Source: Bacteroidota bacterium (GTDB lineage Bacteria > Bacteroidota > Bacteroidia > Chitinophagales > Chitinophagaceae). Taken from it: 64,000 nucleotides of DNA. Numbering within the stretch: the stretch's first letter is position 1; each line of letters starts with the position of its first letter. The stretch lies in assembly GCA_018267575.1 (NCBI GenBank), contig JAFDYF010000077.1, forward strand, positions 62,001-126,000, given 5' to 3'. Below the pieces are notes generated by a model. That model searched no databases, was not told the DNA's origin, and saw nothing but the letters and a program-made list of their open reading frames with translations. Positions 52,103-59,993 of the stretch are shown here, one piece after another. Position numbers and translations under genes: made by a program.

Positions 52103-52867
52103 ATGGTACCATCACTCAGATTTTTTTTGATTGGGCTCCTCGCTTTCATTTTACTTTCTTCCTGTAAAACACAACGACTGTTTGAGGAAGATAAGTATGC
52201 CCCTTCTCCATCAGATAGTATTTTTTTGAAAGTTACTTCTGGCAATCAGTACATCATTCGAAAAGACGACAAATTGAACCTGAGTATTTGGAATAATGAT
52301 GATATCAGCGTGGGGTCCATATTTGGTATCTACAATTCTGATGCTGGATATGGCAAATGGTTGATGGTGGATGCCGATGGTGAAATATCCATACCTAAAC
52401 TTGGGAATATAAAAGTGCTTGGGCTAACAGTAATTCAAGCAAAGGAGTTGATTACTAAAAAATTGTCGGAATATATCAAAAACCCCATACTGGATATCAA
52501 AGTACTGAATAAAGAAGTGACCGTACTCGGTGAGGTAAAAACGCCGGGCAAAGTGCATTTGGAAAAAGAAAACTATACCCTCACCGAGATCATTGGCATG
52601 GTCGGCGATTTTGATTTATATGGAAACCGGGCCAAAGTACAGGTGATTAGGGTGGTTAATGATACACCTAGGAGTATCAACCTCGACCTAACAAAAATGA
52701 ATCTGTATGCACGCAATAATATACAGATACTTCCCGGCGATCTGGTATATGTGGTATCCAGAAAATCGAAGGAGTGGGATAAGCGTGCAGGATCTACCAT
52801 TATACCTGTGGCTTCGGCAGTCACTGCTATTCTTTTAATCCTTAAAACCTTTTTTCCAAACTTTTGA
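52103..52867 (+). CDS. Polysaccharide export outer-membrane lipoprotein (Wza/OPX family)
   Basis: A 254-residue lipoprotein with lipobox LLSSC (about residues 17-21). A polysaccharide-export (Poly_export/PES) domain covers about 45-130, with YIIRKDDKLNLSIWNND and DADGEISIPKLGNIKVLGLT. An SLBB domain covers about 132-210, with VTVLGEVKTPGKVHLE. The C-terminus has a hydrophobic helix (about 232-250), like the membrane-spanning helix of Wza. It forms the outer-membrane exit channel of the export complex, working with the co-polymerase encoded next. Its stop TGA overlaps the TTG start of that gene. Confidence 0.92.
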   Translation: MVPSLRFFLIGLLAFILLSSCKTQRLFEEDKYAPSPSDSIFLKVTSGNQYIIRKDDKLNLSIWNNDDISVGSIFGIYNSDAGYGKWLMVDADGEISIPKLGNIKVLGLTVIQAKELITKKLSEYIKNPILDIKVLNKEVTVLGEVKTPGKVHLEKENYTLTEIIGMVGDFDLYGNRAKVQVIRVVNDTPRSINLDLTKMNLYARNNIQILPGDLVYVVSRKSKEWDKRAGSTIIPVASAVTAILLILKTFFPNF

Positions 52868-55044
52868 GTGATTTTAAAAATACAAAGAATCTTTTGCGCC
52901 CTTTTTTCAGAGGGTTACCGCTGATTGTGCTCACCATGATTGGTTGCGTGATACTGGCAAAAATCTATTTGGGTTTTGCAACCAAGAAATATGAGAGTGT
53001 GGTCAAGATCAAACTGGCGGATGCACAGTTTGGTGTTTCGCATGAAAACCTGTATCGGGATTTTGACGTGTTTGCAACCACCAGCAAAATTGGAGCGGAA
53101 GTGGAGATGCTGCAATCGCAGGTGGTAATCAAACGGGCTTTAAAACATCTTGACTTAGGCATCACTGTTAGCCGGAAGGGCTTTTTAAGTAAAAAAGAAT
53201 TGTACAAGGATTGTCCTTTTAAAATCATGGCTGAGCCTCTTGACAAAAAAGTGTATGATAGCGTTTATTTATTAACAGTCTCTTCCAAAGATTCCTCTTA
53301 CATTCTTGAAAATCCTTCCGAACAGAAATTTAAGGGCAATTTCAATCATATCCTTTCTACACCCGACATGGATTTGATGATCAAGATCAATGACAGTGTA
53401 TTGATGAAGGACCCCTCTATCAAAGTGGATGGTAAATATGAAATGGTAATCAATTCGGAGAACAGTTTAATTAAGCAAATTCAGGATATATTGGATGTGA
53501 TGGCTTCCGATAAGGAGGTGCCTGTTTTAAGGGTAGCCTATAAATGTCCAGTGCCTGAAAAGTGTGCGGATATGGTGAACACGATTTCCGAAGCATATAT
53601 CAGCGATTATATAGAAGAGAAATTTACGGCTGCCGATACAACGGTGGGCTTCTTAAACCGGGAAGTGAGAAATTATAGTGAAAAATTACAGGATGCCGAA
53701 AAATCTATTGAAGGTTTTCGGGAAGCCAACAATGTGGTGAACCTAAAACAAGAAACAGAAACACATTTACGTAGCTTGGCTGAGCTTAAGAATCAACTAT
53801 CGGGACTGCAAATGAATTTGGTTGCCATCGATAGCCTTGATGCGTATATCAAAAAAGGAAGAAACAATTTTCCTGAGCTAGCCCCCAATTTTTCCACCTT
53901 CAACGATCTGCTTTCTACAGAGCTGATGAAGAAAATAAAAGAATTGCAAGCAGAAAAGCAAGACCTGCTGTTGAATTATACTTCTAGCCATGAGAAGGTA
54001 CAGATTATCGATAAAAAACTGGACGATCTTTTTAACTATTTGGAAGAAAGCATCAAGAATACCAGAAAGGATCTGCAATTCAAATATGACGATCTGACCA
54101 AGACCATTGCCCAGGTTGAAAAAGAATTTGAAACCTATCCTTATAAGGAAAGAAATATGACCGTGCTGGAACGCAATTTCGACCTCAATGACCAGATCTA
54201 CCGCTTTTTGCAGGAGAAAAAAACAAATGCTGAGATTGCCAAAGCAGCGAGCATCTCCTTCCATCGGATCATTGCTCGTGGGTTGGTGCCCACCAAACCG
54301 GTATCCCCTGTGCCCGCACTCATTATAGTGCTCGGTGGATTTTTGGGTTTGTTGTTGGGCGTATTCCTAATCTATCTGGTACACTTCCTAAAGGATCGTG
54401 TGAACAACGAAACGAATATCCAGAAACATTGCGATACTCCTGTATTTGCCAAGATACCGTATATAAAAAATGGGAAAGAATCCAGTGTTGTTTTTGACAA
54501 AACAGCCATCGATTTGCAGGTACAAAAGAACCTGGAAAAAGGAGCTGTCATTACCATATCCTCATTTATAAATGAAGAGGGCAAGAAAACAATCGCACTT
54601 GGCTTAGCGAAATCCGCTGCGGTATTAGGAAAAGCAACAGCATTGGTGGATGTGGATGATAGTTTTATAAATCAGTCATTCGAAAACATCCATATTATTT
54701 CCTTGCCTCAATTCTGTAAGGAATGGAAACAGCCTGAAAAGTTGAAGCTGTTTATGGAAAAAATCAGAAAGGAATATGATGTAACCATAGTGAAGAATAC
54801 ACCCATTTCGATGGATTCCTCGGCCATGCTATTGATGTCTGAAGCCAGCCTGAACCTTTTTGTGCTGGATAGTAGAAGGACAAAGTTGAAAAAAGTAGAA
54901 ACGGTGGATCTGATGAAAGATGACCTTGGTTTGGATAATATTCAGTTCATCCTGAACCGCGATGAGTTTAGTCCGAGTGTCTATTCGCAGGCTAAGGAAT
55001 TTATACAAAAGTATCGCGTCAAAAAAAATAATAAACGTGCTTAA
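52864..55044 (+). CDS. Wzc-like polysaccharide co-polymerase with degenerate tyrosine-kinase domain
   Basis: A 726-residue inner-membrane protein. N-terminal TM about 17-37, a large periplasmic Wzz-type domain with coiled coils (about 250-450) and a second TM (about 480-505, VPALIIVLGGFLGLLLGVFL). The C-terminal cytosolic part (about 545-726) aligns with BY-kinases but lacks key residues. The Walker A region reads NEEGKKT (G573-T576) without a canonical GK-S/T. Walker A' reads ALVDVDDS rather than a clear DxDxR. The end VKKNNKRA has no tyrosine cluster. It is therefore probably a pseudo-kinase still able to set chain length. The start is TTG overlapping the previous stop. Confidence 0.85.
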   Translation: MSDFKNTKNLLRPFFRGLPLIVLTMIGCVILAKIYLGFATKKYESVVKIKLADAQFGVSHENLYRDFDVFATTSKIGAEVEMLQSQVVIKRALKHLDLGITVSRKGFLSKKELYKDCPFKIMAEPLDKKVYDSVYLLTVSSKDSSYILENPSEQKFKGNFNHILSTPDMDLMIKINDSVLMKDPSIKVDGKYEMVINSENSLIKQIQDILDVMASDKEVPVLRVAYKCPVPEKCADMVNTISEAYISDYIEEKFTAADTTVGFLNREVRNYSEKLQDAEKSIEGFREANNVVNLKQETETHLRSLAELKNQLSGLQMNLVAIDSLDAYIKKGRNNFPELAPNFSTFNDLLSTELMKKIKELQAEKQDLLLNYTSSHEKVQIIDKKLDDLFNYLEESIKNTRKDLQFKYDDLTKTIAQVEKEFETYPYKERNMTVLERNFDLNDQIYRFLQEKKTNAEIAKAASISFHRIIARGLVPTKPVSPVPALIIVLGGFLGLLLGVFLIYLVHFLKDRVNNETNIQKHCDTPVFAKIPYIKNGKESSVVFDKTAIDLQVQKNLEKGAVITISSFINEEGKKTIALGLAKSAAVLGKATALVDVDDSFINQSFENIHIISLPQFCKEWKQPEKLKLFMEKIRKEYDVTIVKNTPISMDSSAMLLMSEASLNLFVLDSRRTKLKKVETVDLMKDDLGLDNIQFILNRDEFSPSVYSQAKEFIQKYRVKKNNKRA

Positions 55045-56293
55045 CAAATTACGACATATCTCTCCTAAGATCTTGGTCTTTGCCGACCAAGCGGTGGTGA
55101 GCGGGTCTTCGTTTCTGACCAATATATTGGTAGCACGTTCGTTGGGGGTCAATAATTATGGTAAGTTTTCTGTAATCATATTGGTTCAACTGTTTTTATT
55201 ATCGCTTCAGCAGGCTTTTTCCAGCGGTATTTATCAGGTGATGTTGGGAAGCCTTGAGGGGAAAACAAAAGATGAATATACCAATGGAGTTTTTTACACA
55301 CAATCGATGCTTTATGGGGTATTGATATCCGTTTGCTTTATGTGGTATTATTTATTTCCATCCAGCATCAACGGATATGAACTTATTTTCCTACCAGCGT
55401 TGGTAGGAACTTTCTTATTTCTGATGCAGGATTTTTTAAGAAAAATATTGCTGACCAAAAAATCGGAGAGGGAGGCATTATTAATTGATGTGATTACCAA
55501 TATGTTTCAAATCATTGTTTTGGCAGTATATGCCTTCCTTGGCAAACTAACCCTGCCGATTGCTTGTTGGGTCATTGCGCTCACTTTCATCCCGTCTGTG
55601 GTTGCGGGCATTCTATGGGTAAGGCCTGGTTTTTTCAACTTTCAAAATATCCAGTTTGCCGGGGGCATTCACCGTAAACATAGTCCATGGATGTTGATGT
55701 CGGCCTTGTTACAATGGTTTGCTGGTAATTTTTTCGTGGTAGCGGCTGGTATGTGGCTGGGGGTTGCCGCTTTGGGTGCCTTGCGCTTGGCTCAATATAT
55801 TTTCGGTTTGTTGAATGTACTGTTGCAAGCCATCGAAAACTATGCCTTGCCCCACGCTTCGGCTATACAAAAAAACACAGTTGGGTTTAATGAGTTTATT
55901 AAAAGTATTTTCAAGAAAACTTTTTTAGTGGTAGCGCCTGTCTTGCTGATATTGTCCTTGTTTGCAAAAAGCATATTGCAGATTTCAGGTGGTCCTTCTT
56001 ATGTGGAATACAGTTATGTGATTTATGGTCTTTCGCTGGTCTACTTATTGATATTAACGGGCTTGCCTATCCGCATTGCTCTGAGGGTACGTTTGCTAAA
56101 CCAGAATTATTTTATCGGCTACTTGCTCGCATCTGCCTTTAGCATGGCTACGGCCAAATGGTTGATTCGCGAATGGCATTTGGTCGGGGTGCTGACGGGC
56201 CTGTTTTTAACCCAATTGATTGTGATTATTTATTGGTCAACCATACTTAGCAGAAAAAAAGTACTATCATGGAAATTATTCACCTCATACTAG
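55037..56293 (+). CDS. Oligosaccharide flippase family protein (Wzx-like)
   Basis: A polytopic membrane protein of about 418 residues with roughly 12 hydrophobic helices, in the polysaccharide-transporter superfamily. The segment VLVARSLGVNNYGKF-like (NILVARSLGVNNYGKFSV) is the usual first-helix signature. The start is taken as GTG 55037, overlapping the end of the co-polymerase gene by 8 bases; longer in-frame extensions would run inside that gene. It would flip lipid-linked repeat units for the polymerase encoded downstream. It is the second flippase in the window. Confidence 0.82.
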   Translation: MLNKLRHISPKILVFADQAVVSGSSFLTNILVARSLGVNNYGKFSVIILVQLFLLSLQQAFSSGIYQVMLGSLEGKTKDEYTNGVFYTQSMLYGVLISVCFMWYYLFPSSINGYELIFLPALVGTFLFLMQDFLRKILLTKKSEREALLIDVITNMFQIIVLAVYAFLGKLTLPIACWVIALTFIPSVVAGILWVRPGFFNFQNIQFAGGIHRKHSPWMLMSALLQWFAGNFFVVAAGMWLGVAALGALRLAQYIFGLLNVLLQAIENYALPHASAIQKNTVGFNEFIKSIFKKTFLVVAPVLLILSLFAKSILQISGGPSYVEYSYVIYGLSLVYLLILTGLPIRIALRVRLLNQNYFIGYLLASAFSMATAKWLIREWHLVGVLTGLFLTQLIVIIYWSTILSRKKVLSWKLFTSY

Positions 56294-57459
56294 GCAAGGC
56301 CAATCCAGATCGGATGAATGGTGTAAACAAAGTGGTCAATGAAATGGCTACTAATCAGGTTCAGCATGGCTATCAGGTGCAGGTTTGGGGTATAACTACC
56401 AATCCGGTTCATGATTATCCCAAAAGAAATTTTGTGACCCAACTATATCAAAAGCAGCGCAATCCTTTTAAAGCGGATAAAAAAGTATTGGCTGATTTTC
56501 TGGAAAAGAAAGGACAGATTGTGGTGCATATGCATGGTGCCTTTATTCCTGTTTTTTATACGATTGCCAAGTTTCTTCATAAAAACGATATCCCATTTAT
56601 CATTACCCCACACAGCACTTATAATAAGGTGATGATGAAGAAAAATGCACTGGTTAAAAAAGCCTATTTCAAATTGTTTGAAAGTAAGCTGCTGCACTGG
56701 ACAAGCAGTATCCATCTTTTGGGTAAGACAGAGTGGGAGGGGTTGTCTGCTATTTTCCATAACAAAAAATCAATTCTAATCCCTTATGGGTTTAAGAGCC
56801 CACAAGTGGATGCGTCCAAATATAGTAAAGCAACTGTATTTACGGTGGGTTATTGTGGCCGCATTGCTATTTATCCCAAGGGGCTCGACATTCTGCTAAA
56901 AGGTTTTTCTCTATTTCATCAGTCCTGCCCCAAATCGGAGCTGCTGATTATTGGTGATGGTAAAGAAAAAATGAAGTTGGAGAAAATGGCTGCTGATCTA
57001 CAGATTGCAAAATCAGTTCGGTTTACAGGAAGTGCTTTTGGGGAAGATAAAATTAAATTATTGATGCAATGTGAAGTGTTCGCCCACCCATCCCGAACCG
57101 ATGGGTTACCAGCCACCATTGTAGAAGCCGCCTCACTTGGGCTTCCTTGTATCGTTTCTGAAGCCACGAACACCGGAGATTATATTTTGAAATTCGATGC
57201 CGGCTATGCCATGCAGGAGCTTAGTGCAGAATCCTTTTGCAAAGGGCTAAAAGCAATTTACGAAAGGGTTGTGATTATTCATGAAGCTGAATTATTAAGG
57301 CAGAATGCATTGCGGATGATCAATGAGGCATTTGACTGGACGCGGATCTTGCAACAGTTTAACCGGATTTACGAAGATGCCCTTTTAAAAGAACATAAAA
57401 TCAAAAGCAATATAGTGGTTCAATTCAAAAATGAACCGCTTGCACACAAGCAGCAATAG
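56269..57459 (+). CDS. Glycosyltransferase family 4
   Basis: A 396-residue GT-B glycosyltransferase. The N-terminal half has GKANPDRMNGVNKVVNEMA and HMHGAFIPVF. The C-terminal half has VGYCGRIAIYPKGLDILLKG, LLIIGDGKEK and the donor-binding HPSRTDGLPATIVEAASLGLP (E-x7-E-like). It is probably responsible for adding one sugar of the exopolysaccharide repeat. It overlaps the flippase gene by 25 bases. Confidence 0.9.
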   Translation: MEIIHLILGKANPDRMNGVNKVVNEMATNQVQHGYQVQVWGITTNPVHDYPKRNFVTQLYQKQRNPFKADKKVLADFLEKKGQIVVHMHGAFIPVFYTIAKFLHKNDIPFIITPHSTYNKVMMKKNALVKKAYFKLFESKLLHWTSSIHLLGKTEWEGLSAIFHNKKSILIPYGFKSPQVDASKYSKATVFTVGYCGRIAIYPKGLDILLKGFSLFHQSCPKSELLIIGDGKEKMKLEKMAADLQIAKSVRFTGSAFGEDKIKLLMQCEVFAHPSRTDGLPATIVEAASLGLPCIVSEATNTGDYILKFDAGYAMQELSAESFCKGLKAIYERVVIIHEAELLRQNALRMINEAFDWTRILQQFNRIYEDALLKEHKIKSNIVVQFKNEPLAHKQQ

Positions 57460-57462
57460 GCC

Positions 57463-58764
57463 ATGAGCAAGGAAATTAAAATAAGAGACCATACCCGATT
57501 TCTAAAAAAAGTAGACCTGCTTTTGCTGGTGATTTTCTATGGCATGGTTGCGGGTTATTTTGCTTGGAGTGATGGGGAAACCTTTAACAAGATTTTTAAA
57601 TTGTGCTCAAGGCTGCTCATGACTTTAGCTATTTATTTTGTGTACAAAATGATTGTCAATCGTGGAGCGATTGGCTCTTTCGGTTGGCAACATAGCATGT
57701 CGCCTGTTTTATATGGAGTGTATTTGGGGCTTGGGCTGATATCTTTTTTATGGAGCACCGACCCAGGTTATTCTGCCTTGCAGTGGTTCATGGACATTGA
57801 AAGCTTGGTATTTTCCTACTATTTTATTGGCTGCTTTCTGATGCTCAATTATTTTTTCCCGGAAAATAAAATAAAATTGTTCAAGGTGATGGGGCATGCC
57901 ATCTTTGGTCTCATCATCATATTTGTTATTGGTTATTTTGTGAACCCGGGCGTATTCATGCGTATGTCGCATGAGGGTGAGGAGTATCGCTTAGGGGGGT
58001 TTATCATGAACCCAAACGAATTGGGGATGCTGGCTGCAGTTGGTATTTCCTGCTATATGTTCTGCCTCTACGAAAAAGGGCAACGTGTTTTTATCCTTAT
58101 CAAGATTTTTATTATGCTATATGCCGTGATTTTGACGGGTTCAAGGTCTACCACGATTGGCTGTCTGATTATCGCTTTCTTTCATATCAACCAATCCTCT
58201 AACAAGCGGCTCAAAACCTTGATGTATGCTGGTGGTGCCATGGTTATTCCCATTGCCGTGAACACACTGATCGTAAAATCGGCCGGCAATGGGGGCGTTG
58301 ATGAAGTAATGAGCATGACTGGCCGACTCCCATTCTGGACGGCACTGATTACTGAAGGCCTTCCTCGTGAACCCTTGCTGGGCTTTGGCTTCCAGCGTAT
58401 CAATTATACACTTTATTTTTCTGGGGTACATACCTATACGGCTAGCATGGCGCATAATACTTTTATTCAGGTTTTGATGAACCTTGGCTTTATCGGTTTT
58501 ACCATCATGCTCTTTCAGATGTTTTTTACAGTACGGGGATTTGTGCAATCATCCATTAAAGAAACCAAGCTCATGAGCATTGGAATCATCATCCCTGTAG
58601 TGATCAATTCATTTACCGAGTTTGGCATTTTTGGCGAGACCAATTACGGTATTATATTTTACCAGATTTTGATTTTTTATGTGAGTATGAAAATAAACCC
58701 AAGACTAACACCGAGCGAAAAAAAATTTTTGATGAAACGAAGACCAGAGTTTAGTCTGGCTTAA
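57463..58764 (+). CDS. O-antigen ligase/polymerase family membrane protein (Wzy/WaaL-like)
   Basis: A 433-residue polytopic membrane protein with about 11 hydrophobic helices and a large periplasmic loop around residues 270-340 (GRLPFWTALITEGLPREPLL, then FGFQRINYTLYFSG and the conserved SMAHNTFIQVLMNLGF). The histidine-containing HN-x3-Q segment is typical of the Wzy_C/O-antigen ligase family. In this setting a repeat-unit polymerase is more likely than a lipid A ligase. It starts 3 bases after the glycosyltransferase stop. Confidence 0.87.
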   Translation: MSKEIKIRDHTRFLKKVDLLLLVIFYGMVAGYFAWSDGETFNKIFKLCSRLLMTLAIYFVYKMIVNRGAIGSFGWQHSMSPVLYGVYLGLGLISFLWSTDPGYSALQWFMDIESLVFSYYFIGCFLMLNYFFPENKIKLFKVMGHAIFGLIIIFVIGYFVNPGVFMRMSHEGEEYRLGGFIMNPNELGMLAAVGISCYMFCLYEKGQRVFILIKIFIMLYAVILTGSRSTTIGCLIIAFFHINQSSNKRLKTLMYAGGAMVIPIAVNTLIVKSAGNGGVDEVMSMTGRLPFWTALITEGLPREPLLGFGFQRINYTLYFSGVHTYTASMAHNTFIQVLMNLGFIGFTIMLFQMFFTVRGFVQSSIKETKLMSIGIIIPVVINSFTEFGIFGETNYGIIFYQILIFYVSMKINPRLTPSEKKFLMKRRPEFSLA

Positions 58765-58775
58765 AAAGTTCAACT

Positions 58776-59963
58776 ATGGAAACCACTTTACATATAACAT
58801 CCAATACCATGCTGCAAGCTGGCTCACCCGTGGCAAAACCACGCTCAAAAGCGAACTGGTTTCCGGGTCTCAATGGGCTTCGCTTTTTAGCGGCTGCGCT
58901 GGTAGTGCTGATGCATATCCATAATAATATGGGTTTGCAAGGATTACCACAATTGCCCGCATGGCCGGTGCTGTTCAAAGGGCTTACAGCTGTTTCTTTT
59001 TTCTTTGTTTTGAGTGGTTTTTTAATTACCTATTTGCTTTTGCAGGAACAGAAAAATACACAAACCATCAGCATCAGGGCATTTTACCTGCGTAGGGTTT
59101 TTAGGATTTGGCCTTTATATTTTATTGTGATAGTGGCAGGGGTTTTTTTTTACTGGAAAATTGTTCCTGCCATGCACATGAGTTTTGAGAGCGATTATCC
59201 TCATGGACTCGCCATTGCACTTTATGTTTTTTTCTTAGCCAATCTGATGAACAGTTTGTACCATGTTGGCGGGATGTTGCATATCACTTGGTCGATTGCT
59301 GTGGAAGAACAGTTTTATTTGTTTTGGGCACCTCTTTCAAAAAAGTTTCAAAATAAAATGCCTTGGCTGATTACGATGGTAACCTTGACTTCACTTACCC
59401 TCCATGCGTTGAACACTTTCAATGTTTTCCATTGTTCCAAAGGGATGCAGGCTTTTATCGGTACGCTCCAATTCCATTATATGGGATTTGGTGCTGGCTT
59501 TGCTTGGCTTTTGTTCAACCGAAAAGAATGGCTTCTGCAATTGCCTATATTCAGTAACAAAGTTCTTCAATTCCTATGTCTGGGAGCTTTGATTGCTTAT
59601 TTCCTATTTTATATGAAGTCCTTTGTTGGTGACTTGCTAAGCCCCATTCCCTTAGCTCTTCTTTTTGGTTGGTTGATTATTTCAGTTTCATCCAACCCGA
59701 AATCTATTGTGGGACTGGAGAACCGACCATTGAATTATCTGGGAAAAATATCTTATGGTATTTACATGTATCATATGCCGATGGTATATGCCACTACCTT
59801 CTTTTTTAAGAAATATTTTTTTCTAACAAAGGGACCGTTGTATTTCCCATTGTTTTTTCTGATGGTGTTTTTGTTGGTGATAGTGATTGCATCATTTAGC
59901 TATTTCTATGTAGAGCAACCTATTTTAAAACGGGGTAATAAACTAAAAAAGCGATATGCATGA
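58776..59963 (+). CDS. Acyltransferase family 3 protein (OafA/YrhL-like)
   Basis: A 395-residue integral membrane acyltransferase with about ten helices. The signature FPGLNGLRFLAAALVVLMH carries the conserved arginine and a histidine. RRVFRIWPLYFI and SIAVEEQFYLFW are typical of the family. It probably O-acetylates or otherwise acylates the polysaccharide made by this operon. It starts 11 bases after the polymerase gene. Confidence 0.92.
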   Translation: METTLHITSNTMLQAGSPVAKPRSKANWFPGLNGLRFLAAALVVLMHIHNNMGLQGLPQLPAWPVLFKGLTAVSFFFVLSGFLITYLLLQEQKNTQTISIRAFYLRRVFRIWPLYFIVIVAGVFFYWKIVPAMHMSFESDYPHGLAIALYVFFLANLMNSLYHVGGMLHITWSIAVEEQFYLFWAPLSKKFQNKMPWLITMVTLTSLTLHALNTFNVFHCSKGMQAFIGTLQFHYMGFGAGFAWLLFNRKEWLLQLPIFSNKVLQFLCLGALIAYFLFYMKSFVGDLLSPIPLALLFGWLIISVSSNPKSIVGLENRPLNYLGKISYGIYMYHMPMVYATTFFFKKYFFLTKGPLYFPLFFLMVFLLVIVIASFSYFYVEQPILKRGNKLKKRYA

Positions 59964-59993
59964 TTTTTTAAAATGATTTAAACCTTTAATCCA

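Noticed and set aside
54962..55036. Extension of the second flippase into the end of the co-polymerase gene
   Set aside because: The extension reads as a basic, unconserved leader encoded within the co-polymerase gene; the GTG at 55037 gives the usual short N-terminus.
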